DNA from: Liolophura sinensis
Lineage: Eukaryota; Mollusca; Polyplacophora; Chitonida; Chitonidae
NCBI RefSeq assembly: GCF_032854445.1
Contig: NC_088305.1
Coordinates: forward strand, 13,875,717 to 13,939,716
Length of the DNA stretch: 64,000 bases
Direction: 5' to 3'
The first letter of the stretch is position 1, and every line of letters starts with the position of its first letter. Positions 37,201 through 42,474 of this stretch are shown here, in pieces. Under the pieces are notes generated by a model. The model did no database searches. It worked only from the letters and a program-made list of their open reading frames with translations, and was not told the origin of the DNA. A program made the position numbers and the translations under genes.

Positions 37201-37511
37201 AAAAAAATTTGCCGTGAAAGACATTTTTTTACATCTTTTACCAGTTTAATACTGGTATTATTAACTTTTAGTCGGCTCTCCAAAAGTGAAATGAAAGATG
37301 AAAGTTTGACCTCAAATGTATATTGCCTTAAAAGTAGATAGGGTGTGACAACAGGCTGTGAGCTCTAGCCATTCTTAACGTCTTTTTATTGAGACCCCCC
37401 AAATGGGTGTTCAAATGGACAAACTTACGTTTCTTGGGCGGATGTCCATGTTGTACTTATTGCTAGAATCCAGAAGATCAGTCCCGGAGGTATAGTCTGG
37501 GCCAACCCCAT
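1215..37511 (-). CDS. Large SCO-spondin-like / vWF-mucin-like secreted multidomain gene (40 exons, 3' end outside window)
   Basis: Forty exons splice into one open frame, each junction having a GT donor and AG acceptor with matching phase: 83 nt in exon 1 through 6,172 nt in total, about 2,057 residues, still open at the left edge. Order: signal peptide, EMI-like, EGF, TB-like, VWD1-C8-TIL-E, VWD2-C8-TIL-E, TIL'-E', VWD3-C8-TIL-E, LDLa x4, unassigned module A, linker, module B, linker, LDLa x2, Thr/Pro repeats, linker. EMI followed by three D assemblies and LDLa repeats is the plan of SCO-spondin. The D1-D2-D'-D3 block is shared with vWF and gel-forming mucins, and the TPGTTAG repeats are mucin-like. 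Such proteins are large secreted extracellular-matrix or mucus glycoproteins. The EGF and TB-like domains before VWD1 and the duplicated module are unusual. Thrombospondin repeats and a cystine-knot end, expected in SCO-spondin, would lie beyond position 1. Exon boundaries are manual calls; the gene itself is secure. Confidence 0.9.
1718..1885 (-). CDS. Exon 39: mucin-like 7-residue repeat exon (8 units)
   Basis: The exon is exactly 168 nt, eight tandem 21-nt units, each encoding GTPGTTA with minor changes (one GTPGTTV, last GTPGTTE). It is phase 1-1, about residues 1992-2047. Thr and Pro content marks it as an O-glycosylated mucin-like stalk. The acceptor is CTGCAG at 1886-1891; the donor is the weak GTTTGT at 1717-1712. 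Each unit itself contains CAG/G junctions like the real splice sites, so the repeat number can change in frame at DNA or RNA level. Confidence 0.83.
1886..3433 (-). other. Intron 38
   Basis: This holds AT-rich sequence, a GT-rich tract (about 2856-2896) and an 18-G run at 2897-2914. I see no exon-like or transposon-like content. Confidence 0.6.
3434..3577 (-). CDS. Exon 38: divergent LDLa repeat 6
   Basis: About residues 1944-1991. [11 protein letters not shown], then [10 protein letters not shown] and [18 protein letters not shown]. The acidic loop DCDNGEDE is partly conserved; the N-terminal half is lengthened. N-T-T is a possible N-glycosylation site. Acceptor AACACAG lies at 3578-3584, donor GTATGA at 3433-3428. 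Confidence 0.82.
4009..4158 (-). CDS. Exon 37: Thr/Pro spacer and divergent LDLa repeat 5
   Basis: About residues 1894-1943. ETPPTTPPV forms a short stalk, then LDLa: [35 protein letters not shown]. Extra cysteines (VCDC) and an insertion replace the usual DCxDGSDE loop, so calcium binding is doubtful. Donor is A/GTACGT. Confidence 0.85.
4830..4850 (-). CDS. Exon 36: 21-nt linker microexon
   Basis: A CTTCAG acceptor at 4851-4852 and a GTGAGT donor at 4829-4824 enclose 21 nt that add GTEPTTT in phase 1-1. Its length equals the 21-nt repeat unit of exon 39 and its composition is alike, so both probably come from the same type of Thr/Pro spacer. Confidence 0.68.
5262..5855 (-). CDS. Exons 34-35: unassigned module, copy B
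   Basis: The exons are 5587-5855 (phase 1-0) and 5262-5412 (phase 0-1), about residues 1747-1886. Like copy A it has an N-terminal Cys, then [10 protein letters not shown] ([11 protein letters not shown]), a central [12 protein letters not shown] ([10 protein letters not shown]), [15 protein letters not shown] ([17 protein letters not shown]) and a closing Cys (AEICEIPG). The phase-0 intron falls at the same place. The copies are clearly homologous but highly diverged, so the duplication is old. Donor GTG/GTTAGT of exon 34 is weak but keeps the frame. Confidence 0.8.
6268..6530 (+). repeat. MITE-like dispersed element (family of 51609-51956)
   Basis: It begins CAGAGAGTAAAAAAGG, then ACGACAGTGTGAAAG, GGTGAAATACAGCCTCCTGT, and CCATGGCATAAGCAGAATTA, and includes TTATTAGACGTCACCGGTCT. 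The same order is found in reverse complement at 63770-64000 and in direct orientation at 52190-52400. It lies in the intron between module A and the Thr/Pro linker exon. The right boundary is uncertain. Confidence 0.65.
6676..6738 (-). CDS. Exon 33: Thr/Pro-rich linker
   Basis: A phase 1-1 exon of 63 nt, about residues 1726-1746: [20 protein letters not shown]. Thr, Ser and Pro make up most of it, so it is a likely O-glycosylated stalk between modules A and B. The exon has a clear acceptor (GTCCCAG) and a strong GTAAGT donor. Confidence 0.78.
   Translation of the reverse strand, partial: NHRPQPPHPVQRLLRLHQCL
7035..7061 (-). CDS. Candidate linker microexon (27 nt)
   Basis: In minus orientation an AG acceptor at 7063-7062 and a GTATCA donor at 7034-7029 bracket 27 nt. 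Joined to the flanking phase-1 exons, they would read VCATNASTT. The composition (Thr, Ser, Ala), the phase 1-1 symmetry and the location between module A and the next Thr/Pro linker all match the certain linker exons of this gene. The polypyrimidine tract is poor, so this may be coincidence. It is left out of the 40-exon count. Confidence 0.35.
7409..8112 (-). CDS. Exons 31-32: unassigned ~135-residue module, copy A
   Basis: The exons are 7859-8112 (phase 1-0) and 7409-7562 (phase 0-1), about residues 1590-1725. I cannot assign a family. The segment is rich in alternating hydrophobic residues, suggesting a beta sandwich. It carries [10 protein letters not shown] near the start, [13 protein letters not shown] at the middle, [18 protein letters not shown] near the end and a closing VAACFD. 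The first Cys belongs to LDLa 4, and C-DAF follows it. Copy B at 5262-5855 shares its motifs, length, intron position and phase. A galactose-binding (discoidin-like) fold is possible but unproven. Confidence 0.8.
8828..9836 (+). mobile_element. Probable solo LTR (~1 kb) in intron 30
   Basis: The segment starts TGTTATGTATG and ends CCGTAACT, a nearly matching short inverted end (the canonical end would be CA). It is flanked on both sides by AAAG (8824-8827 and 9837-9840), a plausible 4-bp target duplication. A TATATAAG box near 9020 and a TATAAAG/T-rich stretch near 9763 are placed like U3 and R/U5 signals. Its base composition (GTG-rich) differs from the AT-rich intron. No internal retroelement genes are present. 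It lies antisense to the host gene. The call is inference from ends and layout; no second copy is available here. Confidence 0.45.
9854..9970 (-). CDS. Exon 30: LDL-receptor class A repeat 4
   Basis: One phase 1-1 exon of 117 nt, about residues 1551-1589. [20 protein letters not shown], then [15 protein letters not shown]; the final Cys codon is split with the next exon. GLDE replaces GSDE. N-M-T is a possible N-glycosylation site. The donor is T/GTAAGT at 9853. Confidence 0.9.
10526..10657 (-). CDS. Exon 29: LDL-receptor class A repeat 3
   Basis: One phase 1-1 exon, about residues 1507-1550. [20 protein letters not shown], then [17 protein letters not shown]. The repeat is complete, with a slightly lengthened acidic loop that still keeps DDSDE. 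Confidence 0.92.
10817..10950 (-). repeat. SINE fragment (core and tail, head missing)
   Basis: TTTATTTATTTATGTGATTG, TACTCTAGAATATTCCAC, GGCGGCTGCCATAATGGCG and ACCCACGACCATCCGCAGG match the conserved core. The tRNA-related head is absent. It lies in the intron between exons 29 and 28. Confidence 0.8.
11816..11932 (-). CDS. Exon 28: LDL-receptor class A repeat 2
   Basis: One phase 1-1 exon of 117 nt, about residues 1468-1506. [14 protein letters not shown], then [16 protein letters not shown]. All six cysteines and the DGSDE calcium site are present. Confidence 0.92.
12603..12754 (-). CDS. Exon 27: E3 tail and LDL-receptor class A repeat 1
   Basis: About residues 1417-1467. [13 protein letters not shown] ends the D3 assembly, then the LDLa repeat runs from [13 protein letters not shown] to [16 protein letters not shown]. 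The DCxDGSDE acidic calcium site is intact. The exon leaves in phase 1, the start of a series of symmetric exons. Confidence 0.92.
13250..13338 (+). repeat. Short tandem array, 28-bp unit, about 3 copies
   Basis: Units share ACAAACGTTxCAxTGTTTCACTTGTAG-like sequence (GTTTCACTTGTAG recurs). It sits about 40 bp upstream (in plus coordinates) of the donor side of exon 26. Confidence 0.7.
13381..14446 (-). CDS. Exons 25-26: TIL domain 3
   Basis: The exons are 14297-14446 and 13381-13474, about residues 1336-1416. [50 protein letters not shown] and ENCRN are typical of TIL. The E3 tail is completed in exon 27 (TCVAGQFEC). A full-length SINE sits in intron 25, about 30 bp from the donor of exon 25 (gene direction). 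Confidence 0.88.
14020..14267 (-). repeat. Full-length SINE with target-site duplication
   Basis: All landmarks are present, from the TTTGATTTATTGG tail to the tRNA-like head at 14185-14267. On the minus strand the head shows A-box-like TGGCTCAGTTGG and B-box-like GAGCTCAAGTCC. Flanks GCGTGCTGAAGG (14008-14019) and GCGTACTGAAGG (14268-14279) agree at 11 of 12 bases, an insertion duplication. It lies in intron 25 of the large gene, in the same transcriptional direction. Confidence 0.9.
14987..16055 (-). CDS. Exons 23-24: C8 domain 3
   Basis: The exons are 15907-16055 and 14987-15096, about residues 1250-1335. [48 protein letters not shown] and KWRHQDLC reproduce the C8 pattern with the FxxCVxDxC core. 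The intron between the two exons carries a 244-bp inverted-repeat element. Confidence 0.88.
15632..15875. mobile_element. Small inverted-repeat element (MITE-like, 244 bp)
   Basis: The left end reads AGGGCCCGGTTGTTCAA and the right end TTCGAACAACTGGGCCCT, imperfect inverted copies of each other. The interior is AT-rich and non-coding. No clear target duplication can be read. It lies in the intron between the two C8-3 exons. Confidence 0.6.
16566..17703 (-). CDS. Exons 21-22: VWD domain 3
   Basis: The exons are 17362-17703 and 16566-16774, about residues 1066-1249. [20 protein letters not shown] is a textbook VWD start and the only one of the three with GDPH. The domain continues [33 protein letters not shown] and [13 protein letters not shown]. 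The GDPH sequence is the self-cleavage motif known from MUC2 and MUC5AC, although its activity varies between proteins. Confidence 0.92.
17125..17240 (-). repeat. SINE fragment
   Basis: TTATTTATTATTTGATTTGT, ACGCTGTGCTCAAGAATTTA and CACTTATACGACCAGCATTA match the core; the rest is rearranged and the head is missing. It lies in intron 21. Confidence 0.7.
18285..19545 (-). CDS. Exons 18-20: E2 tail and D' (TIL'-E') segment
   Basis: The exons are 19347-19545, 18560-18651 and 18285-18334, about residues 952-1065. [13 protein letters not shown] ends E2. A further TIL follows ([43 protein letters not shown]), then an E-type end ([16 protein letters not shown]). An additional TIL-E without its own VWD-C8 is exactly the D' segment that precedes D3 in vWF, mucins and SCO-spondin. 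Confidence 0.82.
19120..19290 (-). repeat. MITE-like element, one end
   Basis: TTCTGCTTAAGCCATGGTGC, CTTCACCGGTTACGTG and TGCTCTGGTTTTAC match, in reverse orientation, the family seen at 6268-6530 and the window's right edge. It lies in the intron between exons 19 and 18. Confidence 0.65.
19599..19858 (+). repeat. Tandem repeat, ~65-75-bp unit, 4 copies
   Basis: TACAGTAACGTATTGTT recurs four times, each followed by T-runs, TATACTCA and a TTTTATCCAGTGCAAAG-like segment. It lies in the intron between TIL2 and E2-D'. Confidence 0.8.
20030..20282 (-). CDS. Exon 17: TIL domain 2
   Basis: About residues 868-951. [20 protein letters not shown] opens the domain, then [32 protein letters not shown] and VMMKCTSW. 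These are the Cys spacing and extended VWC-like end of TIL plus the start of E2. It lies after a 2.4-kb intron containing a decayed minisatellite. Confidence 0.86.
21590..22025 (-). repeat. Decayed 33-bp minisatellite open in the gene's direction
   Basis: On the minus strand the array keeps one open frame of 135 codons (22023-21616) with an ~11-residue period [10 protein letters not shown], best preserved near 21930-22023. Units then drift ([18 protein letters not shown]). The matching DNA unit contains ACTCATGCATAGAAAGGAGC on the plus strand. It lies in the 2.4-kb intron between C8-2 and TIL2. No convincing splice sites frame it, so a repeat is preferred over an exon. Confidence 0.6.
22707..22941 (-). 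CDS. Exon 16: C8 domain 2
   Basis: About residues 790-867, a single exon where the first C8 is split in two. Cysteines lie in [32 protein letters not shown] and QTICG. The phase is 0-1. This is the C8 of the D2 assembly. Confidence 0.85.
23660..25608 (-). CDS. Exons 13-15: E1 tail and VWD domain 2
   Basis: The exons are 25467-25608, 24551-24874 and 23660-23818, about residues 581-789. Exon 13 starts with the E1 piece ([14 protein letters not shown]), then VWD2 entry [19 protein letters not shown]. Exon 14 is a beta-rich 108-residue block, and exon 15 gives [15 protein letters not shown]. The calcium loop is weaker than in the other two D domains (no NxDGD). Confidence 0.85.
23845..24045 (+). 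repeat. 28-bp minisatellite next to the exon 15 acceptor
   Basis: About seven units share ATAAATGGTAAGCCAAAATC and CTGCATTC. The array starts 25 bp from the acceptor of exon 15. In gene orientation each unit contains ATGCAG/G, an acceptor-like string. Confidence 0.85.
24928..25415 (+). repeat. Minisatellite, ~62-66-bp unit, about 7-8 copies
   Basis: GGTTCCGTATTGGG, CCAGATCTCAACAACAGAC and CACAGCTTAGG recur in order. Units vary by indels. A G-run of about 12 lies at its right end. It fills most of the intron between exons 14 and 13 and ends about 50 bp from the exon 13 donor. Confidence 0.85.
25770..26110 (-). repeat. Older dispersed repeat split by a full-length SINE
   Basis: The outer parts (GGCCTTACGATTATTGACAC and GACAGTTGGTATACGAATGT) align with the uninterrupted copy at 52869-52970. 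The SINE occupies about 25815-26045 with all core landmarks and the tRNA-like head ending GAGCCACGGAGGCC. Flanking CGTACATCTTGGTG (25801-25814) and CGTGCATCTTGATG (26046-26059) agree at 12 of 14 bases, the insertion duplication. Confidence 0.85.
26405..26520 (-). repeat. SINE fragment
   Basis: TTTATCTATTTATTTCATTG, ACGCCGTACTGAAGAACATT and CTTATACGACAGCCGCCAGA match tail and core; the head is lost. It lies in intron 12. Confidence 0.75.
26902..27139 (-). CDS. Exon 12: TIL domain 1
   Basis: About residues 502-580. [20 protein letters not shown] opens the TIL domain, followed by [18 protein letters not shown] and EDCPCRYKN. This trypsin-inhibitor-like Cys-rich fold closes the D1 assembly. The phase 1-2 exon splits a Cys codon, which exon 13 completes before the short E1 module. 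Confidence 0.88.
27621..28510 (-). CDS. Exons 10-11: C8 domain 1
   Basis: The exons are 28391-28510 (phase 0-0) and 27621-27789 (phase 0-1), about residues 406-501. Evenly spaced cysteines ([45 protein letters not shown]) follow the C8 plan between VWD and TIL. The segment [13 protein letters not shown] is typical of the C8 exit. Confidence 0.85.
28951..30862 (-). CDS. Exons 6-9: VWD domain 1
   Basis: The exons are 30657-30862, 30103-30211, 29250-29438 and 28951-29036, about residues 209-405. The domain starts [19 protein letters not shown], with the aromatic-rich VWD entry and GGCSYVLAE, then [10 protein letters not shown], and reaches [11 protein letters not shown], the calcium-site loop of VWD folds. 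The GDPH motif is absent at its start. Between exons 6 and 7, donor AAG/GTGATG is preferred over a nearby GTAAAA because only the former keeps the phase. Confidence 0.85.
31276..31446 (-). CDS. Exon 5: TB-like (TGF-beta-binding-protein-like) domain
   Basis: A phase 1-1 exon of 171 nt, about residues 152-208. Its pattern is FCYRGANCW, then [12 protein letters not shown], then MCQECPAY. This resembles the TB domain of fibrillins and LTBPs, where a Cys cluster is followed by Gly-Trp and CxxCP. Only six cysteines are visible, with CC in place of the usual CCC, so it is a reduced or divergent TB domain. TB domains hold latent growth factors or act as structural spacers; no function can be assigned from the sequence alone. 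Confidence 0.65.
31515..31605 (+). repeat. Short intronic repeat, copy 1
   Basis: GCCTGACAAAAATGTATAAG, then TAAAGTTTTACGGAAACGCC, matches 32270-32345 (TCTGACAAAAAATGTGTAAG, TAAAGTTTTGCACAAAAGCC). Family unknown; the copies lie in adjacent introns on either side of the EGF exon. Confidence 0.5.
31837..31944 (-). CDS. Exon 4: EGF-like domain
   Basis: A symmetric phase 1-1 exon of 108 nt encodes one compact EGF domain, about residues 116-151: [12 protein letters not shown], then [14 protein letters not shown]. The six cysteines and the GYGGYLC end match the family. No DxxE calcium-binding signature is seen at its start. It is shuffled as a single exon, as EGF modules commonly are. Confidence 0.85.
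32260..32345 (+). repeat. Short intronic repeat, copy 2
   Basis: Direct-orientation partner of 31515-31605 with the shared string GTAAGTAAAGTTTT and similar flanks. No coding potential. Confidence 0.5.
32474..34911 (-). CDS. Exons 2-3: EMI-like domain
   Basis: The exons are 34711-34911 and 32474-32535, about residues 28-115. The domain begins with GHWCDNS and ends with [12 protein letters not shown], the WC start and CCPxWxGxxC end typical of EMI domains in emilins and at the N terminus of SCO-spondin. Internal cysteines are few (VGKC, PDC). EMI domains mediate protein-protein contact and assembly. The fit rests on the two ends; the middle is divergent. Confidence 0.65.
33620..33765 (-). repeat. 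SINE (core and tail, head missing)
   Basis: TTTATTTATTTGATTGGTGT, ACGCCGTACCCAAGAATATC, ACGACGGCGGCCAGCATTAC and ACCCACGACCATCCGCAGG are all present; the copy stops before the tRNA-related head. It lies in intron 2 of the large gene. Confidence 0.85.
34947..35105 (-). repeat. Diverged SINE in intron 1
   Basis: TTTTTGATTGGTGTTCTACA, ACTATACGACGGTAG, TATGGTGGGGAGGAAACCGG and TTTCGCAGGTTACTGGATGA follow the family order with many substitutions. The head is missing. Confidence 0.8.
36740..36990 (-). repeat. SINE core with expanded ATTT tail
   Basis: A ~90-bp TTAA/TTTA microsatellite (about 36741-36831) runs directly into TTTGATTGGTGTGTTATG and the core (GAATATTTCCCTTATACGAC). The simple repeat looks like growth of the SINE 3' tail. 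Downstream, CTTATACCTTGGCGGCTGGC near 36950 suggests a second core fragment. It lies in intron 1. Confidence 0.75.
37429..37511 (-). CDS. Exon 1: start codon and signal peptide
   Basis: The ATG at 37511-37509 opens a peptide with a short polar start, a hydrophobic core (GLIFWILAI, about residues 10-18) and a small-residue cleavage region ending TSAQE near residue 26. This is a classical secretion signal. The donor GTAAGT lies at 37428-37423, and the exon ends in phase 2. The start is chosen because it directly precedes the hydrophobic segment and exon 2 continues the frame into a Cys-rich domain. The A-rich stretch just before the ATG contains TATAAAA, but it is too close to the codon to be read as the promoter of this start. 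Confidence 0.8.
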
Positions 37512-39252
37512 ATTTTATATCCCTAAAAGGGTGAGCCTCACACGAGCAGTCGTCCGCTTTGTTTTTTTCGCCAATGTTCGCTTTGGGTTTCCTTTAACTT
37601 CTTCTCCAACAGAAAATCCAAAACGAGTAGTCGCGGAATGGGAGCCTTGCTCACGACTCGTTCCCGGTCGACTGAAAGAGTCATTTCCAGCCGGATAGTA
37701 ATTTATACGAATGGGGAATGCTTACGCAGAGTTCTATTGTTGCTCTGATATTGCTAACCTTAGGTGTTTTAAAATGAAGTCAATACAGCCTTTGTTCTGT
37801 AGTAATCGACTCCGAGCATCTGTTGCGATGTTTGGTGATGCGTTTGTGATCGCCTTTATCGAGATAGCTTCGGGACTATCGATTCGACTTCACTTCTGAG
37901 CTGATTAACACTTTAAGTTAGTAACTTTCTTTTCAAGCTGGTAAGATGGCAGTTGGGTAAAATCGATGGCTGAAGACGAAGAGATGGAGAGAAGTGGGCC
38001 CTACCCAGACAGCCTGTTGCCTCAGTCCTTTGTCTGTCACTCACCAAGAGAAAGTTTTAAAGGATTAAATATGGATACCATGCTCAGATGTATTGACGTA
38101 TCTGACTCTGTTAAGGGAGACTGGGTGTGAATGTTCGCCAAAGGGACACCGTTAATGCAATATACCATTGGCACGCGCTTTACTTATATTGATATAGATA
38201 TACCACGATCACTCAGTCATCACGTGATGGGCTGATAGCTGCCCTATTCAAAAATGGCAATGACAAGACAACAGAAACTGTGTTATATCTATTTTGCATC
38301 GTCTGGATTTCTTGACAGGTGGTGAGGTTACTTTGCCCACTAAAGAATGTCTTTGATCGGATTTTAGGGACTTAAAGCGACATATTGCACTCTGTCAAAC
38401 ATGCAAAATAAAACTGCATTCGATACAAGTAAACAACCTAGTTTTACCCAGTCCGCCAACTAGCGGGGATATGGGGTTTTGCTGAGTCATGAGCCCTTGA
38501 GGTTCGATGTTCGAAACCACCAGCAGTTGGTTTAGAAGTGTTTTTAAGTCAGCCGATTTATCATTTCAAAGTTATTAATCCTCAAAATATCAAAATATAT
38601 CAAACAAAATATATTTAACATAAATCAATTACTACTTCGGATGCTTTATTGAAAAAGAAAAACAGCTATACCAGATTATCGCTTGGGATGACAATGAATT
38701 AAAATAAGCCGTAATAATATTACAAAGAAAGACACTCATTTTACAAATAAAGTTATTATTATCGACGTTGAGAGAATTTGCCGAAAACATCAGTAAATAC
38801 ACAAAAAGTTGCATGACGCTTGTGTCAGTCGACATCAGTAACATTACTTAAATCATAATGACTTATTGTTGAGCGTATATAGGAGCGGTTGAAAAAACAA
38901 CAAAGGTGCTATTTTGTGCGCTGTTTTTTCACCTGTTTGTATCAAATGCAAGTCATTTTAATATTATATGCGAAATAAATGTTTATTTACTGATCATATC
39001 CAACAACAACGACAATGAAAACCTTTCCATAAAGCTTCTTATTGCAGTTTAAAGTTTGCTCTTGTTGGTGTATTTAGTATTAGCGCATACTGTCTAAACC
39101 CTATCTATAAAAGTCTAAGCGAAAGTACTGTCGCGATGTTTTAATGATTTTTGTTACTTTGCTGACAGTTGGACTTTGGCAATTTTGTTCACGCCATTCT
39201 GATTTGAAGAGATTTTGGTGACTGTCGCAACGTCCGAAATTGTACGATGTGC

Positions 39253-39255
<3 letters not shown>

Positions 39256-39288
<33 letters not shown>
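39256..39288. repeat. TA dinucleotide microsatellite
   Basis: About 16 uninterrupted TA units in AT-rich intergenic sequence. Confidence 0.95.
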
Positions 39289-39289
<1 letters not shown>

Positions 39290-39509
39290 AGTTCACCAGA
39301 TCTGGTGTTTTGTTTAATATATCTTACCCGTGTGGATTAAAATATTCATAGCTACATGTGCAAAAAATGTTGATATTAATGACGAATTGAGAGGGAGCTA
39401 TCAACACTGACTAATGTCATAAATCACCTTAGTATAATTAGATTAGCAACATGCAAGATTTTTCTGTCTATTCCTGAATTTTGTACAGAAGAGAATGCTT
39501 AACACAGGA

Positions 39510-39600
39510 AGCGTAGCCGTACTCAGGAATATTTCATTTATAGGGCGGCGGCCGGCATTACGGTGGGATAGAACGGCGATAACCATTAAGCAGATTCACC
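39510..39600 (-). repeat. SINE core fragment
   Basis: GCCGTACTCAGGAATATTTC, then GGGCGGCGGCCGGCATTACG, matches the core; both ends are missing. Confidence 0.7.
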
Positions 39601-40684
39601 AGGCACACACAGCTCACTAACTGATGTCCCTGAATATATGAACGTTCTGCACGTACGGTCTAACAACAGCTTGGATTCGGCTGTCCTATATGTTAGTCAT
39701 GGTTTCATTTCAGACAAGAATTTATTTCATAGTGACACATGGTTTGAAGAGTATGCTGCTCATGTCTAACAGCATGTTGAATTAAGTATATGTTAACATA
39801 TGCTATGTATCCTTCACGTGTTGTCTTTTTTTTTCTCTTCTCCATTTGTGATGGGTTATTTAGTTACTTACTAGAGCAAAGCAGCCACTATGAAGGTATA
39901 CGTAGGGCATATCTGTCTTTTAATGTCAAGATAATAAACATAGCAAACCAGAAACTTACAGGTACCGACCGAAGAGGAGAAGGGGGTGGGGGAGGGGTTC
40001 ATTAAATGGCAAGCGTGACACGCAAATATCACTTAGAAAGAGATAACTTCGGAGGTCCTGTTGAGCATACTTCACAAGATATTAAACAATCACCAACAAA
40101 AGCTGGAAGCAATAGAGCGTATCGATTTCCCACACTGGCGCGCTGTTCCACAAGGGGCTACAATTCGGCTTTTGTTGTTCCTTTCCTTCGAGCGTCACAG
40201 CTGCTCGCCCACAGAGCATTCGGGAACCATAAGAAGTGCTTTATAATCTCATAGCCTCTGCCGTTCTCAAACGTTTCCGAATGAGATGACCTTCCAGTTC
40301 AGACATTTATTGATATCGGCTTTAGCTGCAATTCTCTATGTATTCCCGCTGTGAATTCACCTGACGAAATGTTATTCAAGGATTCTCCAACTTACGTGCA
40401 TGCCCGATATTTCAGTTCACATTCCGATGTCGTCTGTATTCGTCCATGAATGAACATCAGCCTTCTGACAAATCCGGCCTGGTTATACAAAAACCTTGGA
40501 ACATTCCTAGGTGTGGGTGTTTCTGTTAAAGTTTTGCAAGTCCCCAAAGAGGCATTATACTGAATACATCTGTATTTTGAAATTTGCCTAATTAATATTA
40601 AAAATGTCAGTTTTATTTACTGCTGGTATTGACAGACATAATAACACTAATTAATGACAATATTATAATAACGGTATAAATATA

Positions 40685-40800
40685 AAAGGGTCTCCCGGGC
40701 TCTGCCCGGTTTCCTCCCAACATAATGCCGACCTCTGTCGTATAAATGAAATATTCTTGAGTAAGGTGTAAAACATAAATTAAAAAATATATATATAGAT
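40685..40800 (+). repeat. SINE core and tail, opposite orientation
   Basis: CCCGGGCTCTGCCCGGTTTC, CATAATGCCGACCTCTGTCG and GAAATATTCTTGAGTAAGGT are the reverse complement of the core seen elsewhere, with the AT-rich tail on the right. It is one of few copies in this orientation. Confidence 0.8.
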
Positions 40801-41159
40801 ATAAGCTGCAATTATGATTTGAAAAACGGTGCACAATTTATATATCCAACAAACTTGTTAAATTCGAACAATTAGTAAAGTATCACCTTTCCACGCACTT
40901 GAGCCTGTGGTGTTATCTCATGAAAACATAATTAGCTATTAAAAAAATTCGTCTTTAGAATTACATTCAATAAACCTTATCATGTGACTCAGTACGAAAT
41001 ATATGCCAAAACCAAACGCAATAAAATATGGTCGCATTCAACGTGTATTGTTTCTTGTGTTCCTTATTATATACAAATATAAATTGGATATATAAATATA
41101 AATTTAAAATAAAAGACATCAATGACTCGTCACATATTGTATGTTTAATTAACACGCCT

Positions 41160-41265
41160 AACTGGCGCAAAAAGGCCGAATTTCACCGGTAGACTGGCTA
41201 CAAGTGACTATTTGCAAATTGCATATGTATCACACTATCCTCACTGCTCTGATTTTACCTTCCAT
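41160..41265 (-). repeat. MITE-like element end fragment
   Basis: AAAGGCCGAATTTCACCGGT, then CACTATCCTCACTGCTCTGA, matches the family end at 19225-19282 and at the right edge of the window. Confidence 0.55.
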
Positions 41266-42474
41266 GTAGTCTTTTATCTTGACTGGGTATTTCGATGATC
41301 AGAGGAGAGCGGTTAATATATATCCTACGTCACAAGTTCGCCTCCAGCTCGAAATTGATAGTTCTCAACTTCATTTGCGGAAGTCTTCACGGTTACTTAT
41401 CGTGCGAAAAGAAAATAATATTTCTTTTCAGGGTATTTCTTAAAACTACTGGTGTTGTTCATATATTTGTGAATGTGAACATTTCAAAAAAGTTAATCAG
41501 TTTGATAAAATATTATTCATATGGCAGACGAAATCTTGGTTTTTCGCTGTGATTTACCTCTACCTGGGAGACTGGACGAGGTATGAGCTTAGAACTTCAC
41601 CAGCAGACCGTAGTCTACCACAGACGCACCCAGTGCACTTGAAGATCGAACGTCAGTCAGTTTGGGTGACATATTGTCGGGTTTTAGTCGAACCCAGATG
41701 TGACGTCTATGGAGTTATAGGCTGCGGGCACGGGGTTACTTACCCACTCACACAATGGTCGTAATCAGTAAACGGCTAACGTTCTAAAGATGCGATTTAA
41801 GATGATTACACCGCCATTTAAGAACAGTTAAGGCGTGTATTTCTTTTTTTTCACTCTGTAAAACAGTCATTGTTGCTTAGTTGAACAAGCTCGTTCAGTA
41901 ATGACTCCACGTAAAGGTTGTTGGAGTAGCCAAGTAAAGAAATTATTTCAATGTATAGCAATGCGAAAATGTCAGTACATTTATTCATCCTCAAAATCAA
42001 TACACTAATACTGACATATGTCGCATGATAGAAGGTTGAATGGACGAAAATCTCCCCCATGCACAACGTAGTGATTACAGAAATGGCGGAGACTACGCAA
42101 ATATGTTAATAAGTACCAGAACTATGTGATCATTATATGCTAGCCTGAGTGTTATTTAACTATATGATTTTACTTATGATAATATTTCTCGCAGTATGTG
42201 AGAAGCTTGATTCGCCACCTGAGTGTTCTGGATTTGCTCACACAAATTGCTTTGCTTTGTTTTATCGGTTTACTTGATTGGCTTTTATATCACAAGTTTA
42301 TATCGTGTTATATACGTTAGCCAATTTTGCTGAAAAGCAAGAATATTTTTTTTATTGATTAAGTTACGTTAACATGAACAAGCAACTGGTGTTGAACTTC
42401 ATACTCAAAAAAAGTAAAGGGTCCTCTGTGACCGAGGCGGTTAGCACGCGGTTATATAAGAGAAGTATTCTTGA

